A DNA stretch of 10,440 bases. It comes from ZC4RG30 sp040508085 (GTDB lineage Bacteria; Pseudomonadota; Gammaproteobacteria; Steroidobacterales; Steroidobacteraceae). Position numbers and translations under genes: made by a program. Below the pieces are notes generated by a model, which had not been told where the DNA came from, ran no database searches, and saw nothing but the letters and a program-made list of their open reading frames with translations. Below, in pieces: positions 1-5,678 of this stretch. The stretch spans positions 1 to 10,440 of the forward strand of contig JBEVNO010000003.1 of NCBI GenBank assembly GCA_040508085.1, in the 5' to 3' direction. Position 1 is the first letter of the stretch. Each line of letters begins with the position of its first letter.

Positions 1-673
1 AGGTCTTCCAGGTCAGCCCCTCCAGGGGAGTCTTCTGATCGATCTGCGGCGGGCCATAGCGGCCATCGGCATCGTTCATGCCCGTGAGCCAGAAAAAGCG
101 GTTGGGACGGGTCGGCCCCATCACCGAGGAATGGTAGCCATCGCAGATGGTGAAAGCTTCGGCCAGCGCCCGATGGAACGGGATATCGGCGCGGTCGAAG
201 TAGCCCATGGTGTAAGGGCCCAGCGCGCCATCGGCCTGGCGGTGCGCCGGCAACCACTGATCCATCCGGCCGCCATTCCAGGCCTGGTGCTGCACCGTGA
301 AGGCGTGGCTGGTCGAAGGCAGCCGCTGCGCGTTGCTGGTGAAGGTATCCAGATGGAAGGGCAGCGTGTAGCCCAGTGGATTGGCGGCGTCTGGCTGGTG
401 GAACACGTTCCGGCCGTTGCCCAGCAGCAGCGCATCGGGATCACCGAAGCCGCGCACCCCGGCCATGGTGCCGAAGTAATGATCGAAGGAGCGGTTCTCC
501 TGCATCAGCAGCACCACGTGCCGGATGTCTTTCAGTGACGCCTTGCGGTTGGGTTCCTTGGCCAGCAGCTTGCGGACATTGGGCGGCATCAGGGAGGCGG
601 CCAGTGCAAAGGACGTGGCCTGCGCCGCTCCCTTCAGCAGGCGGCGGCGGGTAACAGTTGGCGGCAGCGCCAC
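1..673 (-). CDS. Phospholipase C, phosphocholine-specific type (5' part of the gene; 3' end outside window)
   Basis: The first 224 codons are visible; family members run to about 650-700 residues, so about two thirds of the gene lies beyond the left edge. A twin-arginine signal (TRRRLLKG, residues 8-15) and a hydrophobic stretch to about residue 30 predict Tat export. The mature part opens with RHVVLLMQENRSFDHYFGT (51-69), the hallmark of the phosphoesterase family PF04185, in which Glu59 and Asn60 are metal ligands. GPTRPNR (186-192) holds the Thr that aligns with the proposed nucleophile of this family (Ser in AcpA). AWNGGRMDQWLP (131-142) and RADIPFHRALAEAFTICDGYH (in two parts, 161-181) also match PlcN/PlcC-type enzymes, which split phosphatidylcholine or sphingomyelin to release phosphocholine. 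The start is a GTG at 673-671 with AGGTG upstream; no ATG is in frame before the upstream stop at 788-790. An acid phosphatase of the same superfamily is the alternative. Confidence 0.88.
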   Translation of the reverse strand, partial: MALPPTVTRRRLLKGAAQATSFALAASLMPPNVRKLLAKEPNRKASLKDIRHVVLLMQENRSFDHYFGTMAGVRGFGDPDALLLGNGRNVFHQPDAANPLGYTLPFHLDTFTSNAQRLPSTSHAFTVQHQAWNGGRMDQWLPAHRQADGALGPYTMGYFDRADIPFHRALAEAFTICDGYHSSVMGPTRPNRFFWLTGMNDADGRYGPPQIDQKTPLEGLTWKT

Positions 674-738
674 ATCAGCACCTGTGATTACGAGGTTGGA
701 GCGCGCCTTTTCAGCGCAGCGCCATGCTGCTGGGACAC

Positions 739-756
739 TGTGACTTGCGTGTGACT
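739..756 (-). promoter_or_regulatory. Pho-box-like direct repeat upstream of phospholipase C
   Basis: On the strand of the phospholipase gene, AGTCACA is repeated exactly with a 4-nt spacer (CGCA), giving an 11-bp period, 66 bp before the GTG start. The E. coli Pho box is two CTGTCAT-type 7-mers with a 4-bp spacer in the same orientation; the GTCA core, period and orientation agree, while the first two bases of the second repeat do not. Phospholipase C genes are PhoB targets in Pseudomonas, so a phosphate-starvation promoter is plausible. I see no convincing -10 hexamer at the expected distance. The PhoB assignment is inference. Confidence 0.45.
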
Positions 757-774
757 GCGGTATTGCAATACCGC
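757..774. repeat. Perfect 18-bp palindrome between phospholipase C and uvrB
   Basis: GCGGTATTGCAATACCGC is a perfect inverted repeat directly abutting the Pho-box-like repeat. It lies 27 bp downstream of the uvrB stop and about 84 bp upstream of the phospholipase start. It can fold as a 7-bp stem with loop TGCA and may end uvrB transcription, though no U-run follows. As a symmetric 18-mer it also has the form of a dimeric repressor operator. I cannot decide between these readings. Confidence 0.5.
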
Positions 775-775
775 G

Positions 776-788
776 GCAGCACGGCTGC
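776..788. terminator. Small hairpin after uvrB (terminator-like, no U-run)
   Basis: GCAGC-ACG-GCTGC forms a 5-bp stem with a 3-nt loop, 13 bp after the uvrB stop codon and next to the 18-bp palindrome. The two tandem hairpins are the only candidates for uvrB termination before the phospholipase gene, which is on the same strand. Neither is followed by a U-run, so intrinsic termination is uncertain. Confidence 0.25.
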
Positions 789-801
789 TACGGCCGGCGC
801 C

Positions 802-2823
802 TCAGGCCAGTTCGAGCAGCCGCGCCTTGAGCGCATCGATGGCGTCGCGACAGGCGGCCGCCTCTTCGAACTCCAGCTCACGGGCATGCTTGAGCATCGC
901 CGCCTCCAGCCGCTTGATCTCCTTGCCCATCTGCTCCGGTGTGGCCGCGGGGCCGAGCCCGGCGCCGACGGACCCGCCCTTCTTCTTGCCGCGGGCGCCG
1001 GGCGCCGGCGCAGGCTCGCTGTGCGCGCCCTCCATCACATCCTTGATGGCCTTGATCACGCCACGCGGCGTGATGCCGTGCTCGAGGTTGTACGCCAGTT
1101 GTTTCTCGCGCCGCCGCGCCGTCTCGGCCAGCGCGCGCTGGATGGAACCGGTTTCACGGTCGGCATACAGGATGGCGCGGCCGTGCAGGTTGCGGGCCGC
1201 ACGCCCGATGGTCTGGATCAGTGCGCCCTCGGAGCGCAGGAAGCCTTCCTTGTCCGCGTCGAGAATGGCGACCAGCGACACCTCCGGCATGTCCAGGCCT
1301 TCGCGCAGCAGATTGATGCCAACGATGGCGTCGAACTTCCCCAGCCGCAGATCACGGATGATCTCGGTGCGCTCCACCGTCTCGATGTCCGAGTGCAGGT
1401 AGCGCACCTTCACGCCGTGGTCCGAGAGGTATTCGGTGAGATCTTCGGCCATGCGCTTGGTGAGCGTGGTGATCAGCGCGCGCTCACCGCGCGCCACGCA
1501 GATGTTGATCTCCGACAGCACATCGTCCACCTGGGTGCGGATGGGACGGATCTCCACCAACGGGTCCACCAGCCCGGTGGGACGCACCACCTGCTCCACC
1601 ACCTGCCCGGCCTTGGTGGCCTCGTACTTGCCGGGCGTCGCCGAGACGAAGATCATCTGCGGCGCGATCGCCTCCCATTCCTCGAACTTCAGCGGCCGGT
1701 TGTCCAGCGCCGAGGGCAGCCGGAAGCCGAACTCCACCAGCGTCTCCTTGCGCGAGCGGTCGCCCTTGTACATGGCGCCCAGCTGCGGAATGGTCTGGTG
1801 GCTCTCGTCGACGATCAGCAGTGCATCCGGCGGCAGGTAATCGTACAGGCAGGGCGGCGGTTCGCCCGGCTCGCGGCCGGAAAGATAGCGCGAGTAGTTC
1901 TCGATGCCCTGGCAGTAGCCGATTTCCTGGATCATCTCCAGATCGAATGTGGTGCGCTGTTGCAGCCGCTGCGCCTCCACCAGCTTGTCGGCGGCGTACA
2001 GATCATGCAGCCGCAGGCGCAGGTCGTCGCGGATCTGGTCGATGGCGCCCACCAGGCGGTCCTTCGGCGTCACGAAATGCGTGCCGGGATAGACGGTGTA
2101 GCGGGGAATGCGCGCGCGCACCTCGCCGGTCAGCGGATCGAAGCGCGACAGCTGCTCGATGGTTTCATCGAACAGCTCCACCCGGATGGCATCGCGATCG
2201 GATTCGGCCGGGAAGATGTCGATCACGTCGCCGCGTACGCGGTAGCAGCCCTGGGTGAAATCCACGTCGTTGCGCGTGTACTGCATTTCCGCCAGCCGCC
2301 GCAGCAGCGCGCGCTGGTCGAGCGTGTCGCCACGCTTCAGGTGCAGCACCATCTGCAGGTAGGCGGCCGGATCGCCCAGGCCATAGATCGAGGAGACGGT
2401 GGCCACGATGATCGAGTCGCGCCGCTCCAGCATGGCCTTGGTCGCCGACAGCCGCATCTGCTCGATGTGCTCGTTCACCGAGGAATCCTTCTCGATGTAG
2501 GTGTCCGAAGACGGCACATACGCCTCCGGCTGGTAGTAATCGTAGTACGAGACGAAATATTCCACCGCGTTGTGCGGGAAGAACTCGCGGAACTCGCCAT
2601 ACAGCTGCGCTGCCAGCGTCTTGTTGTGCGCGATTACCAGCGTCGGCCGCTGCACGTTCTGGATCACATTGGCGATGGTATAGGTCTTGCCAGAGCCGGT
2701 GACGCCGAGCAGCGTCTGGGCCGCCAGGCCCGTCGCGATGCCATCTGTCAGCCGCGCGATGGCAGCCGGTTGGTCACCTGCGGGTTCGTAGTGGGCTGCG
2801 AGCTGAAATTGCGCCGAAGACAT
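802..2823 (-). CDS. uvrB: UvrABC system protein B (excinuclease subunit UvrB)
   Basis: 673 residues, the usual UvrB length. UvrB is the damage-verifying helicase-like subunit of nucleotide excision repair: loaded by UvrA, it opens DNA around a lesion and recruits UvrC. Visible features: Walker A GVTGSGKT (40-47); the damage-probing beta-hairpin with the run of tyrosines YYDYYQPEAY (93-102); ATVSSIYGLGDP (141-152); Walker B/DEAD-like motif IVDESHQT (337-344); the helicase motif QTIGRAARN (537-545); and a C-terminal UVR domain (about 635-670, with EFEEAAACRDAI) that binds UvrC. A Lys/Ala/Gly/Pro-rich linker (about 601-628) precedes the UVR domain. The ATG at 2823 has GAGG six bases upstream (2830-2833). 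No LexA-type box is evident in the short upstream gap. It is divergent from the aminotransferase gene, with 23 bp between the start codons. Confidence 0.98.
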   Translation of the reverse strand: MSSAQFQLAAHYEPAGDQPAAIARLTDGIATGLAAQTLLGVTGSGKTYTIANVIQNVQRPTLVIAHNKTLAAQLYGEFREFFPHNAVEYFVSYYDYYQPEAYVPSSDTYIEKDSSVNEHIEQMRLSATKAMLERRDSIIVATVSSIYGLGDPAAYLQMVLHLKRGDTLDQRALLRRLAEMQYTRNDVDFTQGCYRVRGDVIDIFPAESDRDAIRVELFDETIEQLSRFDPLTGEVRARIPRYTVYPGTHFVTPKDRLVGAIDQIRDDLRLRLHDLYAADKLVEAQRLQQRTTFDLEMIQEIGYCQGIENYSRYLSGREPGEPPPCLYDYLPPDALLIVDESHQTIPQLGAMYKGDRSRKETLVEFGFRLPSALDNRPLKFEEWEAIAPQMIFVSATPGKYEATKAGQVVEQVVRPTGLVDPLVEIRPIRTQVDDVLSEINICVARGERALITTLTKRMAEDLTEYLSDHGVKVRYLHSDIETVERTEIIRDLRLGKFDAIVGINLLREGLDMPEVSLVAILDADKEGFLRSEGALIQTIGRAARNLHGRAILYADRETGSIQRALAETARRREKQLAYNLEHGITPRGVIKAIKDVMEGAHSEPAPAPGARGKKKGGSVGAGLGPAATPEQMGKEIKRLEAAMLKHARELEFEEAAACRDAIDALKARLLELA

Positions 2824-2834
2824 AGTTGACCTCG

Positions 2835-2841
2835 TACTATA
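2835..2841. promoter_or_regulatory. Candidate symmetric -10 element serving both uvrB and the aminotransferase
   Basis: The 23-bp gap between the two divergent start codons contains TACTATA. Read on the plus strand, TACTAT (2835-2840) is a fair -10 hexamer whose start point would fall about at the A of the aminotransferase ATG (2847). Read on the minus strand, TATAGT (2841-2836) is also a fair -10, with a start point about 6 nt before the uvrB ATG. Neither strand has a good -35 hexamer. The uvrB reading would remove its own Shine-Dalgarno, so uvrB may instead be transcribed from inside the aminotransferase gene. Tentative. Confidence 0.3.
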
Positions 2842-2846
2842 GCGTC

Positions 2847-4049
2847 ATGAGCATCCAGGTTTCCCGTCGCGTACAACGCGTAAAACCCTCCCCGACCCTC
2901 GCCATGACGGCCCGCGCTGCAGCGCTGCGCAGCGCCGGCAAGGATGTCATCAGCCTCTCGGTGGGCGAGCCGGATTTCGACACGCCAGCCCATGTTCGTG
3001 AGGCCGGCATCGCCGCAATCAAGAGCGGCTTCACGCGCTACACCAATTCCGACGGCATGCCGGAACTGAAGGACGCCATCATCGCGAAGTTCCAGCGCGA
3101 CAACGGCCTGGTCTACCAGCGCAACCAGATCCTCGTCTCCACCGGCGCCAAGCAGACGCTGTTCAACCTGTGCATGGCGGTACTGGATCCGGGTGACGAG
3201 GTCATCATCCCGGCGCCCTACTGGGTGTCTTATCCCGATATGGTGATGCTGGCCGATGCCCTGCCGGTGACGCCGGATGGCTCGCCCGCGCAGGGCTACA
3301 AGATCACCCCCAAGCAGCTGGCCGCGGCCATCACGGCGAAGACGCGGCTGGTGCTGTTCAACAGCCCGAGCAATCCCACCGGCGCCGCCTATACGCGCGC
3401 GGAGCTTGCGGCGCTGGGCGAGGTATTGCTGGAGCATCCGCGCATCCTCATCGGCACCGACGACATCTACGAGAAGATCTACTGGGCCAGCGAGCCATTC
3501 TCGAGCCTTGCGCAAGTGGTGCCCGCGCTGCATCCGCGCACCGTCACCATCAACGGCTGCTCCAAGGGCTTCGCCATGACGGGCTGGCGCATCGGTTACT
3601 GCGGTGGCCCGGCCGAAGTCATCGCCGCCATGGCCACCATCCAGGGCCAGTCCACCACCAACGCCTCCAGCATCAGCCAGCATGCCGCCCTGGCCGCACT
3701 CACCGGCCCGCAGGATGAAATGGTGCGCATGAACGAATCCTTCCGGGCGCGGCACGATTTCTTTGTCGCCGGCCTGAACGGCCTGCCGGGGTTCAAGGTG
3801 CGTCCCGGTGAAGGCACCTTCTATGCCTTCGCCAATGTTGCCGGGGCGATGCGCAATCTCGGCTTCACCGACGACAACGCATTCTGCGATTTTCTCCTGA
3901 ACGAGGCCCTGGTGGCGGGTGTGCCCGGTTCGGGCTTCGGCGCGCCGGGCCATCTGCGGCTGTCGTTCGCTGTGAGCATGCAGCAGCTGGAGCAGGCGCT
4001 GGCCCGCATCGGCCAGGCGCTGGCGAAGGGACCCGCGCAGGCCGCCTGA
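2847..4049 (+). CDS. Class I PLP-dependent aminotransferase, aspartate aminotransferase type
   Basis: 400 residues, normal for fold-type I aminotransferases of the aspartate/prephenate group. These move the amino group of aspartate (or a related donor) to a 2-oxo acid through PLP in the cytoplasm. Visible: substrate and N-terminal motif SVGEPDFDTP (38-47); NSPSNPTG (172-179), whose Asn176 contacts PLP; TDDIYE (204-209), where Asp205 and Tyr208 fit the pyridine-N and phenolic-oxygen contacts; the PLP lysine Lys240 in SKGFAMTGWRIGY (239-251); and Arg371 in HLRLSFA for the substrate carboxylate. The ATG at 2847 is chosen because family members begin MSIQ-SRRVQRVKPSPT. A TTG at 2826 is in frame but adds seven unrelated residues. 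There is no Shine-Dalgarno before 2847, so the mRNA may be leaderless. The exact acceptor (oxaloacetate, prephenate or another) cannot be read from sequence. Confidence 0.93.
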   Translation: MSIQVSRRVQRVKPSPTLAMTARAAALRSAGKDVISLSVGEPDFDTPAHVREAGIAAIKSGFTRYTNSDGMPELKDAIIAKFQRDNGLVYQRNQILVSTGAKQTLFNLCMAVLDPGDEVIIPAPYWVSYPDMVMLADALPVTPDGSPAQGYKITPKQLAAAITAKTRLVLFNSPSNPTGAAYTRAELAALGEVLLEHPRILIGTDDIYEKIYWASEPFSSLAQVVPALHPRTVTINGCSKGFAMTGWRIGYCGGPAEVIAAMATIQGQSTTNASSISQHAALAALTGPQDEMVRMNESFRARHDFFVAGLNGLPGFKVRPGEGTFYAFANVAGAMRNLGFTDDNAFCDFLLNEALVAGVPGSGFGAPGHLRLSFAVSMQQLEQALARIGQALAKGPAQAA

Positions 4050-4050
4050 A

Positions 4051-4076
4051 CGGCATCGCAATTCATTGCGATGCCG
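4051..4076 (+). terminator. Strong hairpin directly after the aminotransferase stop
   Basis: CGGCATCGCAA and TTGCGATGCCG form a perfect 11-bp stem closing a TTCA loop, starting one base after the TGA (4047-4049). Only a weak T-stretch follows (GGCTTG), so it may act as a terminator or as an mRNA 3'-end stabiliser together with the hairpins downstream. Confidence 0.6.
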
Positions 4077-4089
4077 GCTTGACGGCAGC

Positions 4090-4119
4090 GACGCGTTCTT
4101 GAAGAATCGCGTCCTCTTT
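4090..4119 (+). terminator. Second hairpin before tRNA-Asn, followed by CTCTTT
   Basis: GACGCG (4090-4095) pairs with CGCGTC (4108-4113); TTC/GAA extends the stem past one bulged base. The T-rich tail CTCTTT follows. It is the best intrinsic-terminator shape in this gap and probably separates the aminotransferase transcript from the tRNA. Confidence 0.45.
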
Positions 4120-4120
4120 C

Positions 4121-4137
4121 AGGGGCGTCCTGCCCCT
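4121..4137 (+). repeat. Third short hairpin immediately upstream of tRNA-Asn
   Basis: AGGGGC-GTCCT-GCCCCT gives a 6-bp stem with a 5-nt loop ending four bases before the tRNA 5' end, followed by TGTT. It could be a further terminator or part of the tRNA 5' leader processed by RNase P. No clear tRNA promoter is visible between 4077 and 4140. Confidence 0.35.
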
Positions 4138-4140
4138 TGT

Positions 4141-4215
4141 TCCTCGGTAGCTCAGCGGTAGAGCGTCGGACTGTTAATCCGTTGGTCGTTGGTTCGATTC
4201 CAACCCGGGGAGCCA
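4141..4215 (+). tRNA. tRNA-Asn (anticodon GTT)
   Basis: A 75-nt cloverleaf with encoded CCA (4213-4215). The acceptor stem pairs TCCTCGG (4141-4147) with CCGGGGA (4205-4211), with one T-G pair; the discriminator is G4212. The D arm contains AGCTCAGCGGTAGAGC. The anticodon stem TCGGA/TCCGT (one apparent A-T and wobble-tolerant pairs) encloses loop CTGTTAA with anticodon GTT at 4173-4175. The T arm is GTTGG-TTCGATT-CCAAC. It decodes AAC/AAU. There is no sign of an integrated element or duplicated 3' end next to it. Confidence 0.98.
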
Positions 4216-4229
4216 ACCTCAATGCAAAC

Positions 4230-4260
4230 AATCAGTTACGAGATTTATCTCGTCTGATTT
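4230..4260 (+). terminator. Terminator-like hairpin after tRNA-Asn
   Basis: ACGAGA (4238-4243) and TCTCGT (4248-4253) form a 6-bp stem with loop TTTA. AATCAG (4230-4235) and CTGATT (4254-4259) extend it by 6 bp past a 2-nt bulge. The U-run is short (ATTT). Its position 15 bp after the CCA end fits tRNA transcript termination. Confidence 0.55.
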
Positions 4261-4309
4261 CCGGCCGCGGCGACCAGCAGGCTTGGTGCCCCCTGCTGGT
4301 TCCGGCCGG
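4261..4309. terminator. Long GC-rich inverted repeat between convergent tRNA-Asn and the baeRF12 gene
   Basis: ACCAGCAGG (4273-4281) pairs perfectly with CCTGCTGGT (4292-4300) around a 10-nt loop, and CCGGCC (4261-4266) pairs with GGCCGG (4304-4309) outside it. It sits between the end of the plus-strand tRNA unit and the stop of the minus-strand gene at 4321. It has no U-run on either strand, so a bidirectional terminator role is likely but not certain. Confidence 0.45.
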
Positions 4310-4320
4310 CGGTTGACGCC

Positions 4321-4725
4321 TCAGGCCGAGATGAGCGCCTGCTGCAGCACCTCGACGGTGTCATTGGTGTGTTCCCTGCTGAGTTCGCCGAGCAGCTTCG
4401 CCTTGAGCGACGCGTGATAGTGCCTTCTCAGCTCGCCCAGCGTGCGCGGCGGCGCCACCACGTACAGGCTGGAGATCTCTCCGGACAGGGCCTGCTTGTT
4501 GAGCAGGTCGGCCGTCGCCGACGCGTAGCTGTCTTCCTCGAGCCGCTGATCGTCGGGATTGGCTGCCGAGCTGTGGTGACGTTTGCCCGAACCCTTGTTG
4601 TGTGGCTCGAGCGCCGCCGCCGGCAGCTCATGCAGCTCGAGCTTGAGTTCGTTGCCGTTGTTCCTGAAGAGCCTGAGTTTCTGACCATCGCAAACGGCAA
4701 TGGTCGAGTTCCGGGGAAATTGCAT
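4321..4725 (-). CDS. Host attachment family protein / bacterial release-factor-like baeRF family 12
   Basis: 134 residues, close to the usual length of this family. Family members begin with a basic/apolar strand followed by VADG-KLRLFRN; here STIAVCDGQKLRLFRN (7-22). Further conserved pieces are NKGSGKRHHSSAANPDD (43-59), ATADLLNKQ (70-78) and VVAPPRTLGELRRHYH (89-104). Databases call such proteins 'required for attachment to host cells' after an old Agrobacterium annotation; domain analyses group them with archaeo-eukaryotic release-factor-like (Pelota/eRF1) folds, implying a ribosome or translation quality-control role. No function is proven. The ATG at 4725 has AAGG eight bases upstream. 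An in-frame extension to 4935 would run into the neighbouring gene and is low-complexity, so it was rejected. No signal peptide or membrane segment. Confidence 0.85.
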   Translation of the reverse strand: MQFPRNSTIAVCDGQKLRLFRNNGNELKLELHELPAAALEPHNKGSGKRHHSSAANPDDQRLEEDSYASATADLLNKQALSGEISSLYVVAPPRTLGELRRHYHASLKAKLLGELSREHTNDTVEVLQQALISA

Positions 4726-4793
4726 AGTGGAAACCTTGATGAGTGTGCTGGTCTGGGCAACCGGCAGCGTAGCGGGACGAGGAATGGATATCG

Positions 4794-4834
4794 CGGCGTG
4801 AACGCAGCGGCTGGCAGCCGCCGCATTCACGCCG
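4794..4834 (-). terminator. Extended hairpin after the exported methyltransferase-like gene
   Basis: CGGCGTGAA (4794-4802) pairs perfectly with TTCACGCCG (4826-4834). Inside, CGGCT (4808-4812) pairs with AGCCG (4816-4820), with a few more matching bases between, giving one long interrupted stem. It begins 12 bp past the stop codon at 4847 and probably ends that transcript before the baeRF12 gene. There is no U-run, so it may rely on the stem alone. Confidence 0.45.
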
Positions 4835-4846
4835 AAGCCCGGGCCC

Positions 4847-5614
4847 TCAGGTGGCGGGCTTCTGGAAGATGAACACGAACTGGTCGGTCTGGCCGCGCGC
4901 CACTTCACCGCTGGGCTTCGTGTGATCATCGGCACTGTGCTGCAGCACCTTGCTGTCGGTGACCAGTTTGAAACCCACTGAAGACACCTCGGTCTTCACC
5001 AGTTCCGGGTCGATGCGGTGCAGCGCCTTCGAATCGCGCGCGCCCGAGCCGCTCTCCGCGGCATGGTCGATGACCATGTACAGGCCGCCCGGCTTCAGCG
5101 CATCCCACACCATCTTGTTCTGCACCGTGAGATCGGCGTTGGGGCGGTTGTGCAGGTCGTGATAGTTCAATGACGTCCACACCAGGTCGACCTTCTCGGG
5201 CAGCGGCGTGGCCGGGTCGAGGTTGGCGAGCTTGATGTTGGGGTAGTTGGCATCGGCGGCCAGCGCGCGGATGGCGGCAGCCGGATCACGGCCGCCCGCC
5301 GGCACGCTGGCGGGGACGTTCATCCACGCGTAGACGACGCCCTGCGGACCGACGATCTTGCTGAAGATGCGCGTGAAGTAACCCTGGCCCGGCAGCATCT
5401 CCGCCACCTTGCCTCCCGGATGCATGCCGATCAGGTCGATGACTTCGGCGGGCTTGCGGTCGGCATCGCGCGCGCGGTCCGCCTCCGGCCGGGCGGGGTC
5501 GGCCACCGCCTTCGGAATAGCTTCGGATGCTGACGCGGCCAGTGTGAGGGCCGGCAGCGCAGCGGCCACGCCCAGACCCAGAACTGCCAGACCCATGCGA
5601 ATGCGATTGCTCAT
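4847..5614 (-). CDS. Exported class I SAM-dependent methyltransferase-like protein (COG4798 type)
   Basis: 255 residues. The N-terminus (MSNRIR, then a hydrophobic stretch of about 7-27 ending TLAASASEA) is a Sec signal peptide with a likely cleavage after ASA (about residue 29). The rest has a Rossmann methyltransferase layout: GGKVAEMLPGQGYFTRIF (67-84) as motif I, with Glu72 and Gly76/Gly78; WTSLNYHDLHN (146-156); and ALKPGGLYMVIDHAA (172-186) as the post-core motif. SGARDSKALHRIDPELVK (190-207) and the ending GQTDQFVFIFQKP (241-253) match a family of predicted methyltransferases that often carry signal peptides. Substrate unknown; SAM is not known to be freely available in the periplasm, so the activity itself is open. 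The ATG at 5614 has a GGGGG Shine-Dalgarno six bases upstream. It lies 64 bp downstream of the folate enzyme gene on the same strand. Confidence 0.85.
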   Translation of the reverse strand: MSNRIRMGLAVLGLGVAAALPALTLAASASEAIPKAVADPARPEADRARDADRKPAEVIDLIGMHPGGKVAEMLPGQGYFTRIFSKIVGPQGVVYAWMNVPASVPAGGRDPAAAIRALAADANYPNIKLANLDPATPLPEKVDLVWTSLNYHDLHNRPNADLTVQNKMVWDALKPGGLYMVIDHAAESGSGARDSKALHRIDPELVKTEVSSVGFKLVTDSKVLQHSADDHTKPSGEVARGQTDQFVFIFQKPAT

Positions 5615-5650
5615 GACATACCCCCGACGTGAAACAGGCTTGTTGCCCCG

Positions 5651-5656
5651 AGTATA
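5651..5656 (-). promoter_or_regulatory. Possible -10 box for the methyltransferase-like gene
   Basis: On the minus strand TATACT (5656-5651) lies 36 bp before the ATG at 5614, in the 64-bp gap after the folate enzyme gene. It differs from TATAAT at one position. No good -35 lies 16-18 bp upstream. The gap contains no terminator, so read-through from the upstream gene is equally possible. Confidence 0.25.
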
Positions 5657-5678
5657 GGACCTGCAAAGCCGGATACAG

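Noticed and set aside
724..2829. Very long open frame (about 700 codons) on the plus strand opposite uvrB
   Set aside because: It is antisense to a fully conserved uvrB, its translation is Arg/Leu/His/Gln-rich without recognisable domains, and such mirror frames are normal in high-GC genes.
2826..2846. TTG start for the aminotransferase, and TTGAC at 2826-2830 as a -35 box
   Set aside because: Seven extra residues are not found in the family, and the TTGAC is only 4 bp from the candidate -10, too close for a promoter.
3821..4231. Minus-strand frame containing GIEPTTNGLTVRRSTAELP
   Set aside because: That peptide is the antisense translation of tRNA-Asn, a well-known spurious protein in databases; the rest is antisense to the aminotransferase.
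4141..4260. Possible integration site of a mobile element at tRNA-Asn
   Set aside because: There is no repeat of the tRNA 3' end in the window and no integrase or phage gene nearby.
4726..4935. N-terminal extension of the baeRF12 gene to an upstream start
   Set aside because: The extension overlaps the end of the methyltransferase-like gene, has low-complexity Ser/Pro/Ala sequence, and family members start at the internal ATG with its own Shine-Dalgarno.
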